Below, piece after piece: positions 10,545 to 23,000 of a stretch of 64,000 bases of DNA (position 1 is the first letter of the stretch; each line of letters starts with the position of its first letter). Below the pieces are notes generated by a model. That model was given only the letters and a program-made list of their open reading frames with translations. It was not told where the DNA came from and did not search any database. A program made the position numbers and the translations under genes. The DNA is from Sweltsa coloradensis (Eukaryota > Arthropoda > Insecta > Plecoptera > Chloroperlidae): the NCBI GenBank assembly GCA_024449915.1, contig JAMZAV010000637.1, positions 62,001-126,000 on the forward strand, written 5' to 3'.

Positions 10545-12143
10545 TTTCCATAGTTTTAAAGATACAAAAACGCTAGTCCATTCAAAAGATACGTAATTAG
10601 ATTTCATAAATTATAGTTCCAAATGAATAATTCGCAAACAACTTTCCACATTAGGAACAGGTCGTGTATTGTAAAATAAACACATGTTATCAGAACTTTT
10701 GTCAGTGACTGTACATTTCAACTATAAATCAAATCTTACCGTTGTTATCTTATTCCTATTGAACAATCAAATGAAAATGCAATTTAAATGTTTTCGATTC
10801 GCGCGATATTGGAGAAGTTATTGCCAAAAGTATGAAAATTACAAAATCCAAATTTGGCTCCAAGAACCCAACATAGAAAAAATATATACTCGCGATTTCT
10901 CATCTACTAGTGACCCTCTACAATTATCAATCATAAAAAATCTGTCTCAACAAAATGCAAACGGATATTCGATTCTAAACTGGACTACAAGTTTGGAAAT
11001 TGTATTTTCACGAGGCCTAGGTACATTTTAGAATGCCACCATTGTTGCTGAGCATCTTCGGAGTTTCTAATTTTTCGACAGATAAACCACAACTGGGTGG
11101 TATCAACTAGGGATATCATAGGGTAGTAAAATTAGGATCCGGTTCCTGACCTTCCAGGGATCGGGTTACCCGAATCCTGAAAGCCTAAATTACGTCATTT
11201 TATCGTCGTACCCCCCCCCCCCCCCCCCCCCGAGCGGTGTAAGGTCGTTCGGAAGCGTCTATAAGAAGATACCCGGCAGCGATAAGCTTATCTTCTACTG
11301 TTGTGAGACAAAACCTAGCGTTCGGCGGCCACCCATTCCGTCATGTCCTCTTCCGAGACGTCATCGCAACTTGGAAGTTGCTTGAACAATGACGCAAACA
11401 CAGCAGTGTGATTTATATCGCATCTTCGTCTGACTTGGCAGCCTAGCCCCGGGCGGGGGGTTGGGGGGGGGGGGGTCGCCGGCCGGCCGGCCAGCCAGCC
11501 TCTCTCGACGGGCCGGGCAGCCAGCAGTCTGCACCGGGCGAGGCGGCCGCTTGGTGGTCTATGGGGGGGTGCGCGCGAACAGCGGAACAGCCGGCGACAA
11601 AGGAATTCTTCTGATATCGCAAGCCGGCCAACTGGGAGTTGACTTGAGACGGAGGGAGCGTGATTTAACTCATTTTTTGTCAATTAAAATGTATTTAAAG
11701 GACAGTATTGCCATTTATAGTGGTTATTTCGCGTTTCAATATAGATTTCGGTGTTATTGCTCAGTAAACGGCAAAGTAGGTGTTATTTCGCGATTCAATA
11801 TACATATTTTTGGGTTCCTAACCACACAATTCGTCCACATTTTGCAAAAAAATACGACATTTTAACAATTCGCGTAAAAAAATAACGCGAATTTCCCGGG
11901 TCTCTACTCATAAGTTCTGCTTTGTAATGTTTGATACAACCCCCTCCTCAAAACCCTCCTTGTGCCAAACAACACCACGTATTTTAATATATTATCGTGG
12001 TTTTATTTATTTAATAGTATTATTTTGTTTCAAATAAAGAAAACATAAATTATCAATTCATTACAGTTTTACCAAAGAAAATAATGCGTTTGTATTCCCA
12101 TGTGCTGTGAGAAGAGAATCGTCACTAAAGGGAGGTGAAGGGG
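10545..12143. other. Intronic/intergenic stretch with a GC-rich block
   Basis: No gene was recognised. It contains a C-homopolymer of more than 20 bases at about 11211 and a GC-rich block at 11420-11680 with GGCC-type low-complexity repeats. The flanks are AT-rich. Open frames crossing the GC block on both strands are low-complexity (Pro/Arg/Gly) and are not believed. Confidence 0.55.
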
Positions 12144-12151
12144 CCCATAGT

Positions 12152-12838
12152 TAGGGTTACCATAATTCTGAAAGTAAAATCCGGGACACATGTACTTTCG
12201 TTGTGTATGGACTTGCGCGGGCTACCCGGGGTCTGGGGCGAAGCTTCAGCCGCCGGAGGCGAATTTTTTTGGGCCTTTTTTTCCCCCAAGATCGCCTGTA
12301 GTGAGATCTGAGAGTGTCGGGACAGGGTAGTACATGGGTATTAAAAATAGAAGAAATAAGTATTTGGTTTGGTTACATATTAATTTAGTCTTTCAGTTTG
12401 TCTGAAAAACGACACTTGCGTTAGGCCATTGTATTTTGCCACACACGCACACCACTGGCACAGTCTGTAAGCTAAGCAATGTCACAAGTCACAACGCGAA
12501 CTCAACACTCACTGATTACACAACGGTGACTGCAGACTGTGCAGTGAATCATTGTCAACGACTGGACTAGCCTACTAGTGGGTTGACACTGTACGTACTG
12601 TCGCCGCCCGCTGCCCTGGCCTTGAGCTCGACTCAATGACAACATTATTGGTTACATTGCGCATCCCCGCGTCCCGGCCCAGCCGCCGTCGGTGCCGCGA
12701 AATATTTGAAAGCAGAAATTTGCTACGACAATTTGGAATTGGAACAATTTGGCGTCCCGAAAATGTTTTTTGGGACACCGGGACAGCAACAAGAAAAACG
12801 GGACTGTCCCGGAAAATCCGGGACGTATGGTAACCCTA
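12152..12838. mobile_element. hAT MITE, TAGGGTTACCA family
   Basis: The ends TAGGGTTACCATA and TATGGTAACCCTA are flanked by perfect 8-bp duplications CCCATAGT (12144-12151, 12839-12846). The interior has the conserved core around 12229-12275 (GTCTGGGGCGAAG, GCCGGAGGCGAA) shared with the elements at 18840 and 35970. Subterminal CCGGGACA repeats occur near both ends. There is no transposase. Confidence 0.92.
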
Positions 12839-12846
12839 CCCATAGT

Positions 12847-13915
12847 GATCAGTAATAAAGAAATTATATAATCTGCTGATGAAAAACTAAACAAAGTGCT
12901 AAAGAAAATCAAATTCTAAATATTATATGTAAAATAACTTTTCATTTCCCATGGGAACAACAGGCACCAAATCCTCAAAGTATGATGTTTGCAGGTGCAA
13001 ACTTTTTTGCAAAAAAATCATTATGCATTTGTTTGTAAAAGATGCATAAAAGATGCACGAAATAAATAGTTTCAATAAAAAACAAATTCGCAGCTGTCTG
13101 CTCACAATAACTAATAATTAATTTCTGACCTACTAAAACAGGCTGCAGATAAGTTTCACATTTCTTGTAAGGGTACTTATAACAAAAAAATAGTTTACAA
13201 TGGGGGCAAGCCAAGAGAGTTTGAGGTAAAAACTGTTACAAAAACAATTAGTTTTATAACTACGACAATTAATGAAAGTCTCTCGATGCCCTACCCTACC
13301 TTAACAAGAATATTATGGTTCTCTCCTTTATATGACCCCCCCCCCCTACCTATAGGGCCTAATTTTGAATGTGGTGGTCCATCCGATTTATGAGATTGTG
13401 AAGGTGGTCCGTGTGCAACAAAAGGTTGAGAAACACTGCACTAGAGGGCCCTGCTGGGAGGAGTTAAACAAGAAAGTCCAGATCATCCGAGTTTTTCGTT
13501 AACTGAGCATATCTCGGTCCCATCCACCTTAGATAATCGAGGACATACTGTACATAATGGTTTCGGTTACCTCAGGGGCAGGGACTAGTCTCAAGATTCC
13601 TATCAACTTGGCTCCTCCACCAATAATATTGAGCTTTGCCTGCTATTTTAATCACTCCCATTGTGCTTGAATTATTTGTCTTAATTTTGCTTTAAATAAG
13701 AAAATCTTAACATTGAGTCCTCTTGACTTCATTCTTCAAAATATGAAATAATATGGTTTAATTTTGTGATTTGATTCCTTGTTTTTGGTGATGAACATGC
13801 AGATATCTAAACAAAAAATGCCGCAAATAACGTTTGTTTTATCCTGGATCCTACAAACAAACATCCCTAAAGTGTTCCGCTGTGAATTGCTTAGCAAACT
13901 ATGACATCATCTTAC
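12847..13915. other. Terminal part of the TTC28 intron region seen; hAT end at 13340-13437
   Basis: No exon was recognised. At about 13340-13437, read on the minus strand, a segment begins CAGTGTTTCTCAACC followed by a GGACCACC-containing stretch. That is the end structure of many hAT (Charlie-type) elements; the partner end was not found. A C-run lies at 13337. Confidence 0.5.
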
Positions 13916-14087
13916 CTTGCAATGGCCAGCTGGTGTTCCAAGCAAGATATCGCCTGTTCAAAGTTGCCCAGGGTACTGTGGATGTGGCCGAGCTCCCCGT
14001 ACGCAGACGCTTTAGCTTCTGGGTTGTTCAGTTCATGAGCCACCACCAACCTCTTCTCGAAACAGACGAGCGCCTGCTGGAGATTGC
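13916..14087 (-). CDS. TTC28: TTC28 exon N (last exon seen)
   Basis: It is 172 nt and encodes NLQQALVCFEKRLVVAHEL, SAYGELGHIHSTLGNFEQ and AISCLEHQLAIAR. The words LQQALVCFEKRLVVAHEL are almost diagnostic of TTC28. It ends in phase 2 with AG|GTAAGA. I found no following exon between 13915 and 1, so the next intron exceeds 13.9 kb. Confidence 0.95.
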
Positions 14088-17000
14088 CTACAAAACAAAA
14101 CAAAGCGTGGTAACTTAATTGGTGCTTCAAACCGGTTTTGAATGTGTTCTACACTAGAATTTTTAAGCATTACAAAAGCATTAGGCCTAGACTTTTAAGT
14201 TTTTAATAAAATTTATCAATAATTTCAACAATTCAATACACATTAAATGTAAATTAAATTTTAACATGACAAAAATCAGAAAAAAAATTATATAGGCCTA
14301 TCAATAATAGGCCTACCGGTACTTATAATTTTTTTTTAAAATATTGTTGATTGAGAAAGATAATTGCCCAACTTAGATCTTAGGCCTAATTGATACCCAT
14401 CCGGGCCATCCCTATTATAATTCATGCTCCTAGTTTCAATTTAATATATTTATTATTTAGGGGTATTTTAATTTATTTGGGCAAATAGTAGGGTTATGCA
14501 AACTCACTATTTTTCATTTGAACTCAAACTTTCCTAGTTTTGAAAATCGAACTTTGAACTTCACAAAAATTTCGAACCCAACTTTAAAGGGATATCAAAC
14601 AGTTATAATAGGTAAAATAGTGATAAGTCTGGACCGGCACCTCCACCATCCACTTAAAAAAATTGTACCTATAAATTGATAACCATTTTTTGACATGTCA
14701 AATAATATGTGACTGCAACACCATCACAAATTAGTAGAGGTCCGTGTAAATGGTTTTATTTTTTCCTAAATTTCGTTTTTAAAAATGTAAAAAGTGGTGT
14801 TATATGTTTTTATTTTATTTTTGCATTTCTCGTATTACAAAACGGTGATAAAATAAATAATATTGTTTAATATGCAAAGGGAATTCCAATATGCACAAAA
14901 ATCGCTACTGGTTTTAGCGCACACGCCGCACAGATAACACCTAAGGACCGTTTCTGCAGTTTTTCATTTAAAAAATCAATAATTTATGTGCACCGTTTTC
15001 GATTCAGCATGAATTTAAGTAAGAAACACTCAAGTTGTCAGGAAGTTAAGATTGAAAATTTGTAAATAGTGTAGATAATGTTGATTTTGTGAAAGGAAAT
15101 AGTAAAATATGGTTTTATTTCACAGAATAACGGTTAATTTGGTGTTATAACTATTTGGCGGTGGAATATGGTTTTATTACCATTTAACAGCATTATTTTG
15201 GTTTTATTAAATAAAACCATTTTCACGGACCTCTACAAATTAGTAATAAAAATAAAAAAAACTTTTTTTCTTCGAATTTTCAAACAATTGCACATCCCTA
15301 ACAAATAGCCACATCATTAACGGCCATCCTGTTGTTATATCCTTGGTAATAGCTAGTCTAGGTCAAGTCAAGCTTACCAAGGCACTTATGGCTGTGGCCC
15401 AAGCCTCGATATGCTCGCTCCTGGTCCCGCGAGCTCTTCAGTTTCAATCCGATGGCTAGATGCTGCTCGTGGCACTTCACAGCTTCTTCCAAGTCCCCGA
15501 GAGCGTCGTAACAGTCGCCCAGGTTGCCAAACGCTCGACCCTAGAAATGGATAAATTGTAGATGTTTGAAATCAGTAGTGAGTGATATGTGGATCATTCA
15601 AGGCAGAATCATCCAATTGAAATTAAAGTGATAGTCATTGCTCACGTATTTAATTTTTGTTTGTTGTGTTTTACTATTAAAGTCGAGCAATAAAGGTATT
15701 TGGCAAAACTTTATGTCTGATTACATGTGTGTAGGCCTAAACTGTTTTCTTTTCAATGTTGCCTGCGTACTTCTGGATCTGAATTTTTGTATTACTATCT
15801 CTACACTAGGAAAACGCCAAAGTCTTTGTTAGACGAGTGAGCGAGTCATGTGTTGAGTACCCGGGAAAATTTGGATTTAAGTTGATTCATATATAAGGAA
15901 TAAGATAACCCATAAGGTTTTGAGTTTAGTTGGTGTGGGCGCGTCAACTGTAAGGCCATAATGCGCCACTCTAGTCTATGATAGGCTAGGGAAAAAAGAC
16001 CCATGCTGGATCCAGCCCAAGGTATAGGGGAGGAAAGGGAATGTTATCGGGTACTCAACACATGGCTCGCTCACTCGTCTAACATAACGACGTTTTCCTT
16101 GTTTAACCATGTTTCCCAAGAGGGTCTAGACCGACCTACCGAGAGTGTATTCGTTAAAAAGTGACCAAACCGATGAACAGATTGCGCTGAAATATTAAAC
16201 AAATATCGGGAACCATGCATGCAGTGTTGTAGGGCTACGTGTTGTTAATATATTTAGCAAAATACGTTACGATTTAAAGTCACGAGATATAATTTTTTTT
16301 TTTAAATTCGAACCGAAGATGGCAATGATTTATTTAGAAATTACCATTTGTAAAGAATCATGTTTGTGGCCACATCCTTGTCAACAAACAATTCTTAAAG
16401 TCGTTAAATGTCTCCAAGAGGGTGGCTAAATAATTTGTTTTGTTGCTCAATTAATATTCTACTAAATTCCATGCACAAAAGAATTGACATAAGAAACAGT
16501 GAAATCCATTCAATAAGGTAATACGCAGAATATAATTAAAATCATATACTATAGTTAGCCTACTTTATTCTAAAAGAGACAATCTAACTTTATGATTTGT
16601 TTATTTTTGATACTTCACGTCTCTATTATTTCATTATTTGAGACGATGGCGACGATGATGGTGAAGGATAATTACAAAAACCCAAGCCTTAAGGCCGGTT
16701 TACGATTGACGGCAACGTGGGGAGACGTGAATTATGCGAGATACAAACATGCGTCTCCTGGCGTAAAACGACTAGAACCTCTGCGACCCATTACAACAAT
16801 AGTCATCTCTTGTATACTTGCTCTGATGCAGTTAGAACTTTGAATATCTTTATTTATTTTATTTTTATTTATTTAACGTCTATCCTATTCAGTTATAAAA
16901 TCTGTTTTAAAATGAAGGAAAACTAAATAAATCTAATAGTACATAGATGCAGAAACAACAATAACTACATTTCGTAGATATTTGAAATAGTAGCATTACA

Positions 17001-20000
17001 ACAACAATGCATTTAAACACAAACAATTTTGGTAACAATAAAAAAAAATTTTATATGCATTTAATGAATGAATCAAATATAAAAAAGGGTGTAGAATGAA
17101 AGAAAAAAAAAGAAGGGGGGGGAAAAAGGAAAAAAGAAAGAAAAAGCCAAAGAAAAAGAAGAAGAAAAAAAAAAAGAAAAAGAAAAAAGAAAGAGAAAAA
17201 AAGAAAGAAAGAAAGAAAGAAAGAAAGAAAAAAAAAACATTAAAAAAGAAAAACGAAACGAAAAAACCTTTCCTCTGTAATATAATACTTTTTGTCTTTG
17301 GTGCCTTAGAAGAAACAAATTTTGAGGTAAAAAGTGGTGTTATAATATTATAAAAATTTATACTTCATTAAATTAATACGTTTTAATTAAATTTATAAAA
17401 TATATAAAAATAAAAATATAATATTAAAAATAATAACAATATTGCAGGCAGTGACAACTATAGGAGGCTGTGAACAACAATTTACTAAATTATATCATTA
17501 ATTGATTATTGGGAAATTTTAAATTATAATCTATTCACTGTTATAGTGGTTTAATGATTGTTGCTGAAATGTATATAATGTAATATTCGCATGGATAAGC
17601 TCATAGACGAACAATAGGCCTACAGATGACTGTCTAGTGTCTACGGACCGACATGTGGATCGCTACAGACCGGGGGGTAACTACGTTATTCCCTGCAGAT
17701 CCTACATAATATGGCTTCTATTCTGGTGACGCCGAGGATTGTTGCACAATTTCGACCACGCATGGTATATTATCTACAAACGTTACGAAGGAAAAAATGG
17801 CTAATTGGTAAAATCTTTAGGCCTTACTTACACACAAACGTTTTTGGTTATTGATTTTTAAATTTTCATAGAGCTGTATTGTGAAAATTGCAGTGACTCT
17901 TGCATTCATAGTGTAGGCCTAGTACCGGTCTAGGTATATATATCGTTACCTGTTCCATCACGGGACAGGTCGGCCAGTTTAGCAGTGCATTAGTTCACTG
18001 TACAGTTTCCTGTATGGTGTTAGATCTAGAATAGCAGGGGGGAGGGGTGAAGTATAGTGGGTGAGCCGTGCAGACTACACGGGGCCGCCCGGAAAAGCTG
18101 CCCTGTCTAGCTACCCAATCCCACATCCGTGGGTAACGGGCGCTGGGGGCAGCAATGAAATGTGTAGTAGAGGCAGCTCGACGGTTGCCCATCACACGTG
18201 GCGAGGTTATCCTTGCCGACATGGGCCCCGGGGAAGATTAGTAGACCCCGGGTAGATTAGTAAGTCCTTTAGTCTTACACAAATTAAATTAGTAGATAGT
18301 TAGGTGTAAGACTTGTTTTTGTTCTTTTGTTACACACGGAAAAGTGTACCTAATAACTAATAGCAGGTTGGGTAACGAGCTTTGAACTGTCCTACACACT
18401 TAACTGTTAACTGTTAACAGGAGATTAGGTGTAAGACTTTTGTATTAAAATGTGTTTCAAATGTAACTATACTAGATTAGGTGTAAGCTTTTATAATTGT
18501 GTTACAAATAGGGCAAGAGTAACACACTGAACAAGTACTGTGTAATCATTGCTGATAGTGATTTGCGTTTGACCAGACTTAATGGTTTGATTGTACTGCC
18601 ATACCCCGTCAGGACCCAGGACAGTTAGTTAGTTTTGGTTAGGAGGTTCAGACTGGTGTTATAGGCTTTTTTTATTGTTACTCAAGGTCTCAGCCTTTTG
18701 TTCTTTTGTATCACACTGAATAAGGAAGTCTAAATTAGATTGGTGTATACTTTGTACTGTCTTACAAACGAGGTGTTGCACAGTGTATATTTGTGTTAAC
18801 ACACTAGGGCAAGTAGGTTAAAAGCAGCTCAGGTGTAAGTAGGGTTACCAACTTGGGTCAACTAGAATTCCGGACAAATCACACACAAGGCACACAAGGG
18901 GTCTGGGGCGAAGCCCCAGCTGCCGGAGGCGAAAATTTTTTGGACTCTTTTAACCTTCAAAACAGCCGGATACGTAATTTAACCCTTTCCAGTACAACAA
19001 CGCCTCTGGGACGTGATAGATCGCCGTGACGCTCCGTACAACGACGTCCCGGGGACGTCGTTGGTGCGCGAGTTCAAATAACCCGCCATATCTCCGGTAC
19101 CAGCAGTCCTATCGAGTTCAAATCTTTACCGCTAGATAGCAGAAGATTTTATAATTCCTGAGATTCTTAGAACAGTTAGGTTTAATAATTATAATCAATA
19201 ATTGGACTCGGCATGTTCTTTTAGTAAATTATTATATTAAATTAATGGAAAAGCAATATTTAGGGTACTTTCAGTACCCTTCAAAAGGCAAAAAACAAAC
19301 AAAACATAAAACTCCGTCTCCCAGCCAAGGTCGACACATCTAACAAACACTGCCATCTTGATCTCAATAAAAAATATATTCAAATAAAAATTAAAAATTA
19401 TACCACAATCATGCCCACAATAGTTCTATGGCTTGGGGACAAACTCCTTCCAAATCGCCGGGAAGTCAATGCTGGGAGCACTGATGACATCATCAGCTAC
19501 AGACATCAAGGCAGCCTCCTTTAGCCTCCGTTTATGTGTATTTGCTTCGTGTAGAATGATTGAAGCGTCATCCCAGTTCACATAATGATGATGTTCATAG
19601 ACGTGCTCTGCTAGTTTTGAGGAGTATACCTTGTGCTGTGCAACGTTGTTTTTATGTTCCTTCAGCCTGACTTCCAGAGGTCTCTTGGTTTCTCCGATGT
19701 AGATGGCATCACACTGACATGGGATTGAGTACACTGCATTTTTCGACGATTGTGATACGTTCAAGGGCTTGGTTTTTGTCAATATACTTCATAATTTAAT
19801 ATAATAATTTACTAAAAGAACATGCCGAGTCCAATTATTGATTATAATTAGATAGCAGAAGGTTCCGCGCGTAAGAATATCGAGGCGACTGCATTACCGG
19901 CGTGAAACGCGCATTGATACATCGATGAAAAACATCCGAGTTTATTTTGTAAACACGCCGGCCGTCAATCGTTCCGTCATGGCTGCTAAGCGACCGAAGT

Positions 20001-23000
20001 TGACTGTTGATGTTATTAACAATATTCTTTTTGAGAGTGACTACAGCGATTCTGACAACGATGATAATGTTTCTTTTTCTAATAATAGTTCTAGATCAAG
20101 TGAAATGAGAGATTCTGACAGTGATGATGTTGATTCAAGTGATTCAGGAGTTTCTAATCATGACGGCGCCGTTGTAGGCGTAGGCCTAGGCGTAAATAAT
20201 GGCTGGGATTGGATTCGCGATAATAATTATACAGACATGTTATATTTTTTAAATTGATAACTTCTTTATTGTACACCTATCCTGAATATTTTAAGTTAAT
20301 TGGTTGATAACTTTCAAAGCTACAAGCACAAGTGTATATGGTTTCGCTTTACTTTTGACCGCTTGGAAATTAAATAGGTATTCCCAGGTAAAATAAATGA
20401 AAAAAAATCGTACTGGAAAGGGTTAAAGATTCAATGACTTGGATATATCCAAGGGTTAATTCGTCTTTTTGGGAGGCGAATTGCCTACCAGTTCCATTTC
20501 ACGATGCAACAATCCGACAGAAAGCACAGGAAAATCGCTCACTGTACGTTCAGTGCCGACACGTCTGGCCACGGTCGCTAAACAAACGGACTAATACTAA
20601 ACTGAAATCTCATGTTGTAGCGCCTGCGCCTCGCCAAGTGCGCATACAATACAAAGGGGTTAGGGAGGGGTAGTGGGACAGGGCAGTCACGAGCATAGAG
20701 GTCACGAGCACGACTAGCTAGGAGTAGGACTACGAAAAGGCGGCTACATGAAAGAAACTAACTTTTATTCAAATTACCAAACCAACTGATGTACCAACTT
20801 TCGACAGAAAAAAACACTAATTCACTGCAATACTCTAAAATTCAATAAAATGTAGTACAAATATGACTTTTTCACAAATTCCGGACAAAGTGCCGTCCGG
20901 AATGAGGCAATTCCTCTTTCCGGACAAAGGCATCAAAATCAGGACTGTCCGGAGAAATTCCGGACGGTTGGCAACCCTAGGTGTAAGTGTATTGTTCATG
21001 TGTTGCAGGTGTGCGCATGATTCAGAGTGAGAGGGTTGTGCCAGAGCAGAGCTGGTCAGCTCATTAACTGCCAGAAACCTTGTGGGAAAAGAAGCCTCTC
21101 TACGTCCGACATATAATCTACAGATCCAACCTATTGATTCTACTTTTGGCGTTTACGTTGACGCGTTTACGTTACGTTAGGAAGGAAAATTGGATTTTCA
21201 TGGCTAATTGATAAGTTCTTTAGGCCTAACTTACACACAAACGTTTTTAGTTTATTGATTTTTAAATTTTCATAGAGCTGAATTGTGAAAATTGCAGTGA
21301 CTCTTGCATTCATAGTTGAAGGCCTAGTACCGGTCTAGGTATATATATCGCTTACCTGTTCCATCACAGGACAGGTCGGCCAGTTTAGCAGTGCATTAGT
21401 TCACTGTACTGTTTCCTGTATGGCTGCTAGATCTAGAATAGCAGGGGGGAGGGGTCAAGTATAGTGGGTGAGCCGTGCAGACTACACGGGGCTCACCCGG
21501 AAAAGCTGCCCTGTCTAGCTACCCAATCCCACATCCGTGGGTAACGGGCGCTGGGGGCAGCAATGAAATGTGTAGTAGAGGCATTAAGAGTCACCTAACG
21601 GTCTATAGGCTACAGTGGAGCAAAGGTTCTATACTCAAAGGCATTATGGCCTAAACTATGACCAAAACTTAAATACCCTATTATTTATACGAATATTATA
21701 ATCAAACTTAAATGCAAATGTTCCCGCGTACTCAACACATGACTCTCTCACTCGTCTAACAACGACCTTGGCGTTTCCCTAGTCGAGTTGGCTAAAGCGC
21801 CCTTGTAGCCGAAATGTGGGAGACGTGGGTTCAATACAGGGGCGTTTTAACGCACAGGCCCGGTAGGCCCGGGCCTAGGGCGCTGGATCGTCGGGGGGCG
21901 CCGTCCCCCGACCCCTGATTAATCTACTACAATACTCAAAACGGTGGGGGGAAAAAAGAAAGTGCTACCGCGATTCTTCGCGAGTGGTCTTCAAGCAAGA
22001 ATTATATAACATAATCCACTCGCAGTGTGGATGCCTTGTTCTGCTTATTCCCTAAATCTCATCAGAACGTGTGTATAGCCGAATCCTTTTTTCCCTTGTC
22101 CAACGCAATCACTATTTCTTTTCGTGCTCTACACATAGATGGGAAATTGTTCATAATAGGCTGACAGGCAAATAGTCCGTTGTTAAAAGCCTTTCTCGTA
22201 CTCGATGGTCAGCTCGTGCCGAAGCCTGCAAAGCTCTAGCTAGTGCCTACTCAGAAATTGTCTTTGCATAGAGGAATTTTGTAAGGATTGCACACAAAAG
22301 TTAGCTGTGAGGAAAGAAGCTGAAAATATTGCAACAGAGTTACTGCTAAAAACAGCCATCATAGCTATATTTTGGAATTTTGAAATGGAACGATTCAATA
22401 TCACTAGTCGCCACTAGTAAAACACTACAATCTGTTGAGATAGATATTGGATATGTTGTCTTGCTGTATGAAACTCTTGGGGAATATTTTAAACAAGTCC
22501 GCGATAGTTATGATCAAAAACGTGTCAAAAACTACTGCAGATCGACGATGGGCCAAGAGTGTCTGAATAAACTATCAATACTCGCCATAGAAAGTGGCAT
22601 TACAAACAAAAATTTCCTACACCCGTATCACAAAGGAGTTTGCGGAAAAAACCGCAAGAAGCATTTATAAAAATACCGACGCCGAGAGTCAACTTCGATG
22701 AAATCAGGTAGTCCTCTGGGCAGCTTTATGATTTAAATCCGATGCTGGCGATTGCAACCCACTATTTAATGAGATCATTCGGGGAGGAAGGGGGGAGGGG
22801 GCGCCGCACAGTTTTGGGCCTATGGGCGCCAAACTTGTTAGGACGCCCCTGGTTCAATAGTCGGGAAAGATTTTGTTATTACTGGATTGTATTTTTTAAA
22901 TTATTTAACATGTTTTGAAATGTATATAACGCAGTGAAGTCCATCATCTGTGACAATACTATGGAAAACATAGCCAGTACGAAATACGTGAAAATATTGC

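Larger units (their letters stand above)
18983..20422 (+). mobile_element. piggyBac-like element flanked by TTAA
   Basis: It begins CCCTTTCCAGTAC and ends GTACTGGAAAGGG, with TTAA on both sides (18979-18982, 20423-20426), the strict piggyBac target. The interior keeps a short transposase N-terminus-like frame, so it is a deletion derivative. A Penelope-like element was inserted later at 19146. Confidence 0.9.
18840..20979. mobile_element. hAT-type element (TAGGGTTACCA family) enlarged by nested insertions
   Basis: The ends TAGGGTTACCAAC and GTTGGCAACCCTA are flanked by perfect GGTGTAAG duplications (18832-18839, 20980-20987). The shared core lies at 18898-18945 (GTCTGGGGCGAAGCCCCAG, GCCGGAGGCGAA). 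Without the 1440-bp piggyBac insert (plus its TTAA) it is about 700 bp, like its relatives at 12152 and 35970. Confidence 0.92.
21784..22905 (+). repeat. tRNA-derived SINE, split by a hAT insertion
   Basis: The head at 21784-21836 reads GTTGGCTAAAGCGC ... GAAATGTGGGAGACGTGGG, ending in box-B-like GGTTCAATA. After the hAT element it resumes at 22852 with GTTCAATAGTCGGGAAAGA and then TTACTGGATTGTA, matching the SINE at 56259 (box B GATCGAATCCCGG, then TTTCTGGATTGTAG). The 3' part is lost. Confidence 0.7.

Noticed and set aside
11315..11865. Pro/Arg/Gly-rich frames on both strands
   Set aside because: They follow from the GC-rich low-complexity block; there is no domain or splice context.
12877..12897. 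Another CTGATGA hammerhead-like word
   Set aside because: No stem II/GAAA/GTC arrangement follows it.
17096..17353. Lys/Glu-rich and Phe/Ser-rich open frames
   Set aside because: They are produced by a polypurine tract on opposite strands; there is no conserved domain.
17940..18175. Possible snRNA or 5S rRNA gene in the GC-rich part of the direct repeat
   Set aside because: The sequence does not match conserved U1, U2 or 5S elements, and no Sm site or pol III boxes were seen.
17782..21583. Interpretation of the direct repeat as an LTR pair
   Set aside because: There are no TG...CA borders, no matching target duplication, no primer binding site and no pol coding between the copies.
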